DNA from: an uncultured bacterium
GTDB lineage: Bacteria > Actinomycetota > Coriobacteriia > Coriobacteriales > Atopobiaceae
DNA length: 16,527 nt
Assembly (NCBI GenBank): GCA_905214175.1
Contig: CAJMLD010000014.1
Coordinates: 1-16,527, forward strand
Reading direction: 5' to 3'
Below the pieces are notes generated by a model. That model was not told where the DNA came from and searched no databases. It saw only the letters and a list, made by a program, of their open reading frames with translations. The position numbers and the translations under genes were made by a program. Position 1 is the stretch's first letter, and every line of letters begins with the position of its first letter. This document shows positions 1 through 6,430 of this stretch, one piece after another.

Positions 1-5
1 GGCAA

Positions 6-57
6 CGGGATTCCATTGCCCGGGAGCGGGATTCCATTGCCCGGCAACTCAATCCCG
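6..57. promoter_or_regulatory. Tandem and palindromic operator-like array before the DeoR gene
   Basis: An 18-bp unit CGGGATTCCATTGCCCGG occurs twice, at 6-23 and 27-44, exactly 21 bp (two helical turns) apart. The second copy also forms the left arm of an imperfect palindrome, with arms 27-41 and 43-57 centred on base 42. The arms share CGGGATT and TTGCC, so 12 of 15 positions match. The array ends 4 nt before the ribosome binding site of the DeoR gene. There is no T-run, so a terminator is unlikely. Helical-phase spacing and position suggest a multi-site operator for autoregulation by the DeoR protein; the cognate regulator is inferred. Confidence 0.55.
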
Positions 58-72
58 CGGAGGAGGGGTGGC

Positions 73-849
73 ATGACCGAGTTCGCCGAGGAGAGGCGCG
101 CGGCAATTCTCTCCATGCTCGAGAGGAACTCGTCCGTCCAGGTGGCAGAGGTGGCCGACGCCCTGGGCGTGTCACGCGTCACCGCGCGAGCAGACCTCGA
201 CGCCCTTGCGCGCGACGGCAAGCTGCGCCGCACGCACGGCGGGGCGGTTTCGCTCTCGCGCACGCTCACGGTCTCGATTCAGGACCTGCGCATCAACGTG
301 AACGTGGAGGCCAAGCGCGCCATCGCCCGCGTGGCCGCGACGTTTGTGCAGCCGGGGCAGTCCGTGCTCGTCGACACGGGGACAACCGGCCTTGAGCTCG
401 TGCGCGCCCTGGGGGAGCGTGGCGAGGTGACCATCGTGACCGCAGACCTCACCATCGCCGACTACGTAGACCGGTCCATGCCCTCGGCCGAAGTGGTGCT
501 TTTGGGCGGGGCGCTGCGCAAGGGCCACCGCTACACCTCTGGGGCCGTGGCGGTGCAGGCCCTCTCCATGCTCCGGCCCGATGTCGCCTTCGTGTGCCCC
601 ACGGCCTTCGCCCCCGGCCGCGGCTTCATGACCGGCTACGAGGGCATGGCCGAGCTCAAGCGGGCCTTTCTCGCCTGCGCGGGCAAGACCTGCGTACTCA
701 TGGACGCAAGCAAGGTGGGGGCCCGCGGGCTCTTCTTCTTTGGCGACGTGGGTGACGCAGACGTCATAGTGATGGAGAAAGACCCCGAGGGAGCCGTCGC
801 CGGCTGCCTCGAGGACGTGCCCACCCGGCTGCTTCTGGCGGGGGAGTAG
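73..849 (+). CDS. DeoR-family transcriptional regulator of sugar metabolism
   Basis: Cytoplasmic DNA-binding regulator of 258 aa, the usual size for the DeoR/GlpR family. An N-terminal winged helix-turn-helix (about residues 8-60) ends in the family signature RRTHGGAV (52-59). A C-terminal phosphosugar-sensing domain follows, with DTGTT (101-105), GGALRKG (145-151) and DASKVG (211-216). The position that usually reads GADG is VCPTAF here (174-179), so effector recognition may differ. The start at 73 is chosen because AGGAGGGG lies 5 nt upstream; an in-frame ATG at 16 lies inside the repeat array and is rejected. It converges on the PfkB kinase gene with only 28 bp between stops. It probably responds to a sugar phosphate made by the neighbouring pathways; the target is not certain. 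Confidence 0.9.
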   Translation: MTEFAEERRAAILSMLERNSSVQVAEVADALGVSRVTARADLDALARDGKLRRTHGGAVSLSRTLTVSIQDLRINVNVEAKRAIARVAATFVQPGQSVLVDTGTTGLELVRALGERGEVTIVTADLTIADYVDRSMPSAEVVLLGGALRKGHRYTSGAVAVQALSMLRPDVAFVCPTAFAPGRGFMTGYEGMAELKRAFLACAGKTCVLMDASKVGARGLFFFGDVGDADVIVMEKDPEGAVAGCLEDVPTRLLLAGE

Positions 850-877
850 GACGAGAAGAACGTACCTTCCGCGCCAC

Positions 878-1810
878 CTACGCCACGCGCTCCACGCGGG
901 TGCCATCCATGAGCCCGCGGGCGACCTCCATGTCAAAGTGCCCGGTCGATGCGGACATGCAGTTGGCGCTTGCGCAGGCCATCGCGTAGCGCAGCTGCTC
1001 GGCGGGCTCCAAGCCGCGCGCCATGGCAACGGCAAAGGCGCCAACCATGGTGTCGCCAGCGCCCACGGGGTTCACGACCTCGATCTTGGGCGCGATGCCG
1101 CGGAAGGTCCCGGCATCGCATGCCATCACGGCTCCGTCACCGCCGAGCGAGACCACCACCTGAGCAATGCCGCGCTCGTGAAGCTCGCGAGCAGCCTCGA
1201 AGACCTCGTCCACTGAGGAGACCGTGCGCCCTAGGATCTGGCCTATCTCGTCCGTGTTGGGCTTCACCATACTGGGGCAGGCGTCGATGCTCGTCTTGAG
1301 CGTGACGCCGGAGGTGTCGAGGATGCATGGCTTTCCCTGCGAGCGGACCAGCTTGATGAGACGCACGTACGTGTCTGCGGGCAGGCCCTTGGGGAAGCTG
1401 CCGCTCATGGTCACCACGTCGGCGCGCGAGACAAGCGAAGAGAGACGTTCCTCGAGGGCGGCAAGCTCGGCGTCTGTCACCTTGCGGCCGGGCTCCAGGA
1501 ACTCGGTGGAGAGCCCATCGGGCTCGAGCACGTTCACGCAGCAGCGCGTCTCGGTTGCCACCTCGACAAAATCGTGGGGAATGCCATCGCGGTCGAGCAG
1601 CTCGCAGAGGAGTCGCCCGTTGTTGCCACCAACAAAGCCAGTCGCGAGGACCTCCTCGCCGCACGTGGCAACAGAGCGCGACGCGTTGAGGCCCTTGCCG
1701 CCCGCGTTGTCGATGCACTCCGCCACGCGCATGACGGTGCCGCGCTCGAGGGTGGAAGAGATGCGGTAGGCCTTATCGATGGAGGTATTCAGCGTAACGG
1801 TGAGAATCAT
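878..1810 (-). CDS. PfkB-family sugar-phosphate kinase (tagatose-6-P kinase / 1-phosphofructokinase type)
   Basis: ATP-dependent kinase of 310 aa, the normal length for LacC/FruK enzymes. Visible family marks are the N-terminal MILTVTLNTSIDKAY, the substrate-site glycines GGKGLN (37-42), KPN (183-185), and the C-terminal PfkB signature NPVGAGDT (247-254), whose Asp253 is the catalytic base. The start at 1810 follows a GAGAGGA ribosome binding site on the minus strand; a longer in-frame start 30 nt upstream has no such site. It is divergent from the galactosamine-type PTS operon, whose AgaS product is tagatose-6-phosphate. Phosphorylation of tagatose-6-P to the 1,6-bisphosphate is therefore the favoured reaction. 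1-Phosphofructokinase is a real alternative, because the two subfamilies cannot be separated by eye. Confidence 0.85.
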   Translation of the reverse strand: MILTVTLNTSIDKAYRISSTLERGTVMRVAECIDNAGGKGLNASRSVATCGEEVLATGFVGGNNGRLLCELLDRDGIPHDFVEVATETRCCVNVLEPDGLSTEFLEPGRKVTDAELAALEERLSSLVSRADVVTMSGSFPKGLPADTYVRLIKLVRSQGKPCILDTSGVTLKTSIDACPSMVKPNTDEIGQILGRTVSSVDEVFEAARELHERGIAQVVVSLGGDGAVMACDAGTFRGIAPKIEVVNPVGAGDTMVGAFAVAMARGLEPAEQLRYAMACASANCMSASTGHFDMEVARGLMDGTRVERVA

Positions 1811-2218
1811 GGTGTTCCTCTCTGCAACCCTGGGGTGCAAAATAGATACCAGTTTCTGAAAATAACAAACCAGACCTACTGATTTTGTCCTTTGGTAACA
1901 ACCACTGGATATACCAGAAATCTAACGTATCTATGCGAGAATTACTTCGTCACGATATGCTGGTATCGATAAATTAGTACCACTACCTGCGATAATGCGC
2001 CGTGACCGTAATGAATTTAACCGCAAGCGGCATTCAAGAAATAATAACCAAGTTTTCTCTGGACTAAATGCGGAGGTCTTGTAAAGTAGCCGTAGTTGAA
2101 ATGTGGTAGTAACCAGTAACCGAGAAGCACGACGGGCGTAACAAAGAGGTTCCTTGTTGGAACCAAAAGTCTTCTAGCCTAGGTGGCGTTAGGAAGACCC
2201 CGTCAGAGGAGGACTTGC
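1811..2218. promoter_or_regulatory. Divergent AT-rich promoter region with TGGTA/TACCA half-sites
   Basis: 408 nt with no credible gene, markedly more AT-rich than its surroundings. Dyads seen: TGGTAACAACCA (1893-1904), CTGGATATACCAG (1905-1917), TGGTA-N12-TACCA (1961-1982) and TGGTAGTAACCA (2104-2115). Single sites include ATACCAG (1846-1852). TTGTCC at 1885-1890 could be a -35 box for the rightward operon, with an imperfect -10 overlapping the 1905-1917 palindrome; this is weak. TGGT-N4-ACCA resembles sites of HutC-subfamily GntR regulators such as NagR/DasR without matching the exact consensus. The leader close to the first gene holds two hairpins (2148-2164 and 2169-2198). The region most likely controls both the kinase and operon 1. 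Confidence 0.6.
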
Positions 2219-2650
2219 ATGGTCGGATTTGTGCTCACTGGTCACGGAGACTTTTCCGTTGGTCTCGACAGCTCCGTCAAGATGATCGCGGGCTCGCAGG
2301 AGGAGTTCGACGTCGTGCCCTTCCACGAGGACGAGGCAGGCGAGTTCCCCCAGAAGCTGGCGGACGCCATTGCCGCCTCCGCCGAGAGGAACGACGGTGT
2401 GATTGTCTTCTGCGACCTCATGGGTGGCACGCCGTTCAACCAGGCCATGATGAACACGCAGCTTGTTCCTGGCGTCGAGGTCATCGCGGGCACCAACCTG
2501 CCCATGCTCCTCGAGGTCCTCACCTCCCGCACGCCCGAGTCCACCACGCAGGAGCTTATCGACTGCGCGGTCGAGGCGGGCAAGCAGGGCGTCGTTCACA
2601 TGGTCCTCACCGTTGACGACGAGTCCGACTCTGACGATCTGGGCCTGTAA
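2219..2650 (+). CDS. agaF: PTS mannose-family EIIA component (galactosamine type)
   Basis: Cytoplasmic phosphocarrier of 143 aa that takes phosphate from HPr on His9 (in VLTGHG, residues 5-10) and passes it to EIIB. The hallmark DLMGGTPFN is at 66-74 and TNLPMLLE follows near residue 91. The C-terminal tail is strongly acidic. ATG 2219 is chosen because AGAGGAGG lies 6 nt upstream and His9 is then at the usual position; an upstream in-frame start at 2183 would add residues outside the family. The stop overlaps the next start (TAATG), so the two genes are translationally coupled. It is the first gene of a PTS/AgaS/NagA operon, which supports GalNAc or galactosamine as substrate. Confidence 0.92.
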   Translation: MVGFVLTGHGDFSVGLDSSVKMIAGSQEEFDVVPFHEDEAGEFPQKLADAIAASAERNDGVIVFCDLMGGTPFNQAMMNTQLVPGVEVIAGTNLPMLLEVLTSRTPESTTQELIDCAVEAGKQGVVHMVLTVDDESDSDDLGL

Positions 2651-2934
2651 TGGACTTCTGGCAGAACGTGCTTGCAGCCTGCGCTGCGCTGCTCATCCTC
2701 ATCGCCATCATGGGAGTTGTCTATGCGATTTACAGCGCGGTAAAGGCAAACAAGCAGAAGGCCTACTTCGCCGAGCTCCACGCCAACCTCAAGGTTGGAC
2801 AGCGCGTCGCCTTTGCCGGCGGTCTCTTTGGCAAGGTGGTCCGTGTGGGCGAGGAGACCTGTGATGTCGAGGTCAAGTCCGGCGCGGTCGTGGAGGTCTC
2901 GAGGTACGCAATCCAGGAGATCTCCAACAAGTAG
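2650..2934 (+). CDS. yajC: YajC-like single-pass membrane protein inside the PTS operon
   Basis: 94 aa. One membrane helix (about residues 7-29) is followed by a basic stretch (KANKQK, 32-37) and a small beta-rich cytoplasmic domain with the YajC pattern LKVGQRVAFAGGLFGKVVRV, then an acidic/hydrophobic segment ending RYAIQEI. YajC is known as an accessory subunit of SecDF-YajC. Here the start overlaps the EIIA stop by one base, so it is made together with the transporter. YajC-like genes within mannose-family PTS operons are also known in streptococci. Its job here may be assembly or membrane insertion of EIIC/EIID rather than general secretion; that is inference. No other Sec gene is nearby. 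Confidence 0.8.
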   Translation: MDFWQNVLAACAALLILIAIMGVVYAIYSAVKANKQKAYFAELHANLKVGQRVAFAGGLFGKVVRVGEETCDVEVKSGAVVEVSRYAIQEISNK

Positions 2935-3028
2935 GTCGTGTCATCGCAAGCCAGTTGGCCCGTCCGTAGTTTGAAGGAAAGCTCTCGCCCGCAGCCACGC
3001 GAGCGAGCACGAGAAAGGGGAAGCAAGC

Positions 3029-3511
3029 ATGGCTGAGCCCAACATTCTTCTTACCAGGATTGACAACCGTCTGATTCACGGCCAGGTCGCCACCCAGTGG
3101 ACAAGCACCATCGGCGCAAACCTGATCCTCGTCGCCAACGATGAGGTTGCCGGCAACAAGATGCGCCAGAAGCTCATGGACATGGCCGCGCCTCAGGGCG
3201 TTGCTACCAGGTACTTCTCCATCCAGAAGACCATCGACGTTATCCACAAGGCCGCTGCTCGTCAGCACATCTTCCTCATTGTCGAGAATCCCGAGGACGC
3301 GCTGCGCCTCGTCAAGGGCGGCGTTCCCATCAAGAAGCTCAACATCGGCAACATGCACATGTCCGAGGGCAAGCGCCAGGTCGCTACCTCCGTTGCCGTG
3401 AACGACGAGGACGTTGCCGCCTTCCGCGCGCTCCAGGACGCGGGCGTGGAGCTCTCGATTCAGCGCGTGCCCAGCACGCCGGTCGAGCCTACGGCAAAGC
3501 TCTTCGAGTAG
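3029..3511 (+). CDS. agaV: PTS mannose-family EIIB component (galactosamine type)
   Basis: 160-aa cytoplasmic phosphotransfer protein. RIDNRLIHGQV (10-20) contains the phosphorylated His17, which receives phosphate from EIIA and hands it to the sugar during transport through EIIC/EIID. NIGNMHMSEGKR in the second half is the usual EIIB-Man pattern. A purine-rich site (GAAAGGGGAA) precedes ATG 3029. It lies 94 nt after the yajC-like gene, an unusually long gap for this operon, and the gap contains a bulged GC-rich stem around 2980-3010. It is a paralogue of the EIIB at 13294-13779. Confidence 0.93.
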   Translation: MAEPNILLTRIDNRLIHGQVATQWTSTIGANLILVANDEVAGNKMRQKLMDMAAPQGVATRYFSIQKTIDVIHKAAARQHIFLIVENPEDALRLVKGGVPIKKLNIGNMHMSEGKRQVATSVAVNDEDVAAFRALQDAGVELSIQRVPSTPVEPTAKLFE

Positions 3512-3601
3512 CCATCTAGCGCTTTTCGCAACAACTTAGTTTGGTCGTGCGCATCCGTGAGGGACGGGTGCTAGCGATAGCTCTATCTCTATCCGTGGCA
3601 C

Positions 3602-3617
3602 GTGGTACTAGGAACCA
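3602..3617. promoter_or_regulatory. TGGT/ACCA dyad in the EIIB-EIIC gap
   Basis: TGGT (3603-3606) and ACCA (3614-3617) form an inverted pair with a 7-nt centre, 4 nt before the AAGGAGGA ribosome binding site of EIIC. The left part, GTGGTACTA (3602-3610), is the exact reverse complement of TAGTACCAC, which recurs at 1975-1983 and 10007-10015. The 125-nt gap is long for the middle of an operon, so an internal operator or promoter is plausible. No convincing -10/-35 pair is visible. Confidence 0.35.
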
Positions 3618-3636
3618 TAGGAAAGGAGGAACAAGG

Positions 3637-4446
3637 ATGGAATACTCAGCTCTCCAGGTGATCTTGGTCTTCATCGTCACGTTCATCGCGGCTATCGACC
3701 AGTTCAGCTTCCTCGAGTCTCTGTATCAGCCGATCGTCACCGGTATGGTGATCGGCCTCATCCTTGGCGACGTGCAGACCGGCCTCATCGTTGGTGGCAC
3801 GTACCAGCTCATGACGATTGGCAACATGCCAATCGGAGGTGCCCAGCCGCCCAACGCGGTTGTCGGTGGCATCATGGCGGCCATTCTGGCAATCACCCTC
3901 AAGCTTGACCCGAACGCTGCTGTCGCTACTGCTATTCCGTTCTCCCTGCTTGGCCAGTACGGCGTCACCCTGATCTTCACGATCATGTCGCCGCTCATGT
4001 CCAAGTGCGACCAGTACGCCGCCGAGGCTAACCCCAAGGGCATCGAGAACATCAACTACCTCTCGATGTGCCTGCTCGGCCTCATCTTTGGCGTCGTTGT
4101 CACCCTGTTCTTCATCGGCGGCCAGGCCGTCGGCTCCGCCGTCGTTGCCGCCATCCCCAAGTGGCTGAGCAATGGCCTCTCCGCTGCCGGTGGCATGATG
4201 CGCTTCGTCGGCTTTGCAATCCTGCTCAAGTTCATGATGAACCGTGACATGTGGGGCTTCTACTTCATGGGCTTTGGCCTCGCAATTATCGTCTCCGGCA
4301 TCTCAAGCCTGGCGACTCCGGCCCTGCTGATCCTGGCCCTCATCGGCTTTGGCTTTGCATACTGGGACTACCAGCAGAACACCGAGCTCAAGGGTTCCGT
4401 TGCCGTTGCTGCTGACACCGACGGAGGTGAGGAAGATGGCATCTAA
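3637..4446 (+). CDS. agaW: PTS mannose-family EIIC membrane component (galactosamine type)
   Basis: 269-aa polytopic membrane protein that forms the sugar channel with EIID. It starts with a hydrophobic helix (MEYSALQVILVFIVTFIAA) and continues with alternating membrane helices. The EIIC-Man loop GGTYQLMTIGNMPIGGAQPPN, near residues 50-70, is conserved in shape. ATG 3637 is preceded by the strong site AAGGAGGA; longer in-frame starts would add a non-family arginine-rich tail and are rejected. Its last 11 bases overlap the EIID gene, indicating coupled translation. A short charged C-terminus (ending GGEEDGI) faces the cytoplasm. The gene order IIA-yajC-IIB-IIC-IID and nearby agaS/nagA point to GalNAc or galactosamine. 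Confidence 0.92.
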   Translation: MEYSALQVILVFIVTFIAAIDQFSFLESLYQPIVTGMVIGLILGDVQTGLIVGGTYQLMTIGNMPIGGAQPPNAVVGGIMAAILAITLKLDPNAAVATAIPFSLLGQYGVTLIFTIMSPLMSKCDQYAAEANPKGIENINYLSMCLLGLIFGVVVTLFFIGGQAVGSAVVAAIPKWLSNGLSAAGGMMRFVGFAILLKFMMNRDMWGFYFMGFGLAIIVSGISSLATPALLILALIGFGFAYWDYQQNTELKGSVAVAADTDGGEEDGI

Positions 4447-5536
4447 CGAGACGACTGCTCAGACCGTCAACCGTTTTGAGGGTGTGACTCACTACCAGAA
4501 CCTCACGCCCGCCCCTGATCTGGACCAGAAGACGCTTAACAAGATGGCGTGGCGTTCCTGCTTCCTGCAGGCGTCCTTCAACTACGAGCGCATGCAGTCC
4601 GCAGGCTGGCTCTACTCCATCCTTCCCGGTCTCGAGAAGATTCACGCGGATAACAAGGAAGATCTCGCGCTCTCGATGACCCACAACATGGAGTTCTTCA
4701 ACATCCACCCGTTCCTTGTCACCTTCGCCATGGGCATCATCCTGTCCATGGAGCAGAAGAAGGTTGACATCCCCACCATCCGCGCCGTCCGCGTCTCCCT
4801 CATGGGCCCGCTTGGTGGCATCGGCGACGCCATCTTCTGGATGACGCTTGTGCCTATCCTGGCCGGCATCACCTCGAACATGGCTATCGCAGGGAACGTC
4901 TTTGGCCCCATCCTGTTCCTGATCGTCTTCAACATCATCCAGTTCGCGCTTCGCTTTGGTCTCATGAACTGGTCGTACAAGATGGGCATGAACGCGCTCG
5001 ACACCCTCATGGAGCACATGAAGGCGTTCACCCGTGCGGCCTCCATCCTCGGCGTCTTCGTCGTTGGCTGCCTCACCGTCACCATGGGTGGCACGCAGAT
5101 CAACCTTACGATCCCCAACGGCACCACGCAGGCCTACGTCGCGCACACCGCGACCGTCCCCACCGAGGACGTGAGCAAGTTCGAGGTCATCTCCAAGGAC
5201 TCCGACGGCACCACGCTCTCCGGCATGGTTGACGCCGCGGGCAACCCGCTGGCCACCACCGACGCAGACGGCAACGCTGTGACCGCTGGCGCCACCGACC
5301 TTGGCAACGGCATGAGCGAGGTCACCTACATGGAGACCGTAACCTCGCCCGTCAACGTCGACATCGCCAAGATCCTCGACAGCATCTGCCCCAAGCTTGT
5401 CCCGCTCGCGCTGGTCATGCTCCTGTACTACCTGTTCTCTAAGAAGAACTTCACCCCCATCAAGGGCATTGTTCTCGTGCTCATCATCGGTATTGTTGGT
5501 GCCGGCTTCGGCATTTGGCCGAGCATCTGGGGCTAA
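4436..5536 (+). CDS. agaE: PTS mannose-family EIID membrane component with an inserted domain
   Basis: 366-aa membrane subunit. The core shows the EIID pattern: a mostly cytoplasmic N-terminal half with FNYERMQSAGWLYSI (48-62), the GPLGGIGDAIFW loop (124-135), then C-terminal helices (SICPKLVPLALVMLLYYL and following). The family is usually near 270-300 aa. The excess is a polar Thr/Asp/Gly-rich stretch at about residues 220-305, with DADGN and NGTT motifs, between two predicted membrane segments. The second EIID in this window (276 aa) lacks it. ATG 4436 follows GGAGGTGAGG and overlaps the EIIC stop by 11 nt. It closes the PTS part of the operon. Confidence 0.93.
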   Translation: MASNETTAQTVNRFEGVTHYQNLTPAPDLDQKTLNKMAWRSCFLQASFNYERMQSAGWLYSILPGLEKIHADNKEDLALSMTHNMEFFNIHPFLVTFAMGIILSMEQKKVDIPTIRAVRVSLMGPLGGIGDAIFWMTLVPILAGITSNMAIAGNVFGPILFLIVFNIIQFALRFGLMNWSYKMGMNALDTLMEHMKAFTRAASILGVFVVGCLTVTMGGTQINLTIPNGTTQAYVAHTATVPTEDVSKFEVISKDSDGTTLSGMVDAAGNPLATTDADGNAVTAGATDLGNGMSEVTYMETVTSPVNVDIAKILDSICPKLVPLALVMLLYYLFSKKNFTPIKGIVLVLIIGIVGAGFGIWPSIWG

Positions 5537-5540
5537 GCGC

Positions 5541-5546
5541 TACAAT
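5541..5546 (+). promoter_or_regulatory. Possible -10 box (TACAAT) for gntR
   Basis: TACAAT lies 5 nt after the EIID stop and resembles a sigma-70 -10 element. The nearest -35-like sequence, TTGGCC at 5515-5520, is 20 nt away, longer than optimal. If used, transcription would start near 5553, and the gntR mRNA would carry the structured leader described next. Confidence 0.3.
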
Positions 5547-5550
5547 GGTC

Positions 5551-5661
5551 GCGTACCCGGGGCGGCCCGCCGCCCCGGATGCCGGCCCGCCGGCGCAAAT
5601 GCGCTACAGGCTTTAGTGCAACAGGCGGCGCGGGTACGCTTACGCGTGCTCGCGCCTTTTT
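5551..5661 (+). terminator. Intrinsic terminator with possible antiterminator (attenuator) before gntR
   Basis: A 13-bp stem (5627-5639 with 5644-5656, two G-U pairs, loop TTAC) is followed at once by TTTTT (5657-5661), a textbook intrinsic terminator ending 15 nt before the gntR start codon. CGGGTACGC in its left arm (5631-5639) is perfectly complementary to GCGTACCCG at 5551-5559, so a 9-bp long-range stem could form instead and break the terminator. Between them are a strong 9-bp hairpin (5557-5565/5570-5578) and GC-rich small hairpins (5581-5594 and 5593-5604). The terminator is clear; the switching role is inferred. It could also simply end the PTS transcript. Confidence 0.75.
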
Positions 5662-5676
5662 CAGGACGGTGACGAC

Positions 5677-6405
5677 ATGACTCCCATCTCGCGAAAGCAG
5701 CCGCTCTACGACCAGCTCGTCGACCTTCTCCACGAGAAGATCGAGAACGAGATGGGCGCCGGTGACATGCTTCCCTCCGAGCGAGAGCTCTGCGAGACGT
5801 ACGGCCTCTCTCGCACGACCGTGCGTCTGGCTCTTGCGGAGCTCGAGCGGCAGGGGTTGGTCACCAGGCAACACGGCCGAGGCACCTTTGTCTCGGACTC
5901 GGTGCGCGAGGCTACGAACCTCATGGGGACCTACAGCTTCACCGAGCAGATGAAGAGCATGGGGAGGGTTCCCAGCACGGTTGTCCTCGAGTTTGACACC
6001 AGGGAGGCGCCCAAGCACATTGCCGCATGCCTGGGACTTCGCATTGGCGACCATGTGATTCGCATGAAGCGCCTGCGCATCGCAGACGGCATTCCAATGA
6101 TGGTCGAGCGTACCTACCTGCCTGCCTCCGAGTTTCTCGGCCTCTCTAGGAGGGACGTGGAGAGCCAGCCGCTCTACGACATGATGGAGAAGGTCTACCA
6201 CGAGACCATCCGCGTGGCCGAGGAGGAGTTCTGCGCGAGCGTTGCGCGCAAGGATGACGCAGAGCTCCTTGGCATTGGCGAGGCAGCACCCGTGCTCAAG
6301 CTCTATCGCACCACCTATAACGTGAAGAACACGGCCATCGAGTACACCAGGAGCGTTGCTCGAGCCGACCAGTTCAGATACAAGGTTTCGCACTATCGGG
6401 GCTAG
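5677..6405 (+). CDS. GntR-family regulator, HutC subfamily (UTRA domain)
   Basis: 242-aa transcription factor. The N-terminal winged helix (residues 1-75) shows PLYDQLVDLLHEKI, LPSERELCETYGLSRTTVRL and the wing QGLVTRQHGRGTFV. The C-terminal UTRA ligand domain (about 95-235) binds small molecules; in NagR/AgaR-type relatives these are amino-sugar phosphates. It lies between the PTS genes and agaS, 25 bp before the latter, so it is a likely specific repressor of this operon. Probable sites are the TGGT/ACCA dyads upstream of EIIA. Its ribosome binding site is poor (AGGA 10 nt upstream, just after the terminator T-run), suggesting low or regulated synthesis. Confidence 0.9.
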   Translation: MTPISRKQPLYDQLVDLLHEKIENEMGAGDMLPSERELCETYGLSRTTVRLALAELERQGLVTRQHGRGTFVSDSVREATNLMGTYSFTEQMKSMGRVPSTVVLEFDTREAPKHIAACLGLRIGDHVIRMKRLRIADGIPMMVERTYLPASEFLGLSRRDVESQPLYDMMEKVYHETIRVAEEEFCASVARKDDAELLGIGEAAPVLKLYRTTYNVKNTAIEYTRSVARADQFRYKVSHYRG

Positions 6406-6430
6406 GGAAGGCCCCCGAGAGGAGAAGAAC

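Noticed and set aside
1..57. Terminator of an upstream gene
   Set aside because: The palindrome is not followed by a T-run and it abuts the deoR ribosome binding site; operator is a better reading.
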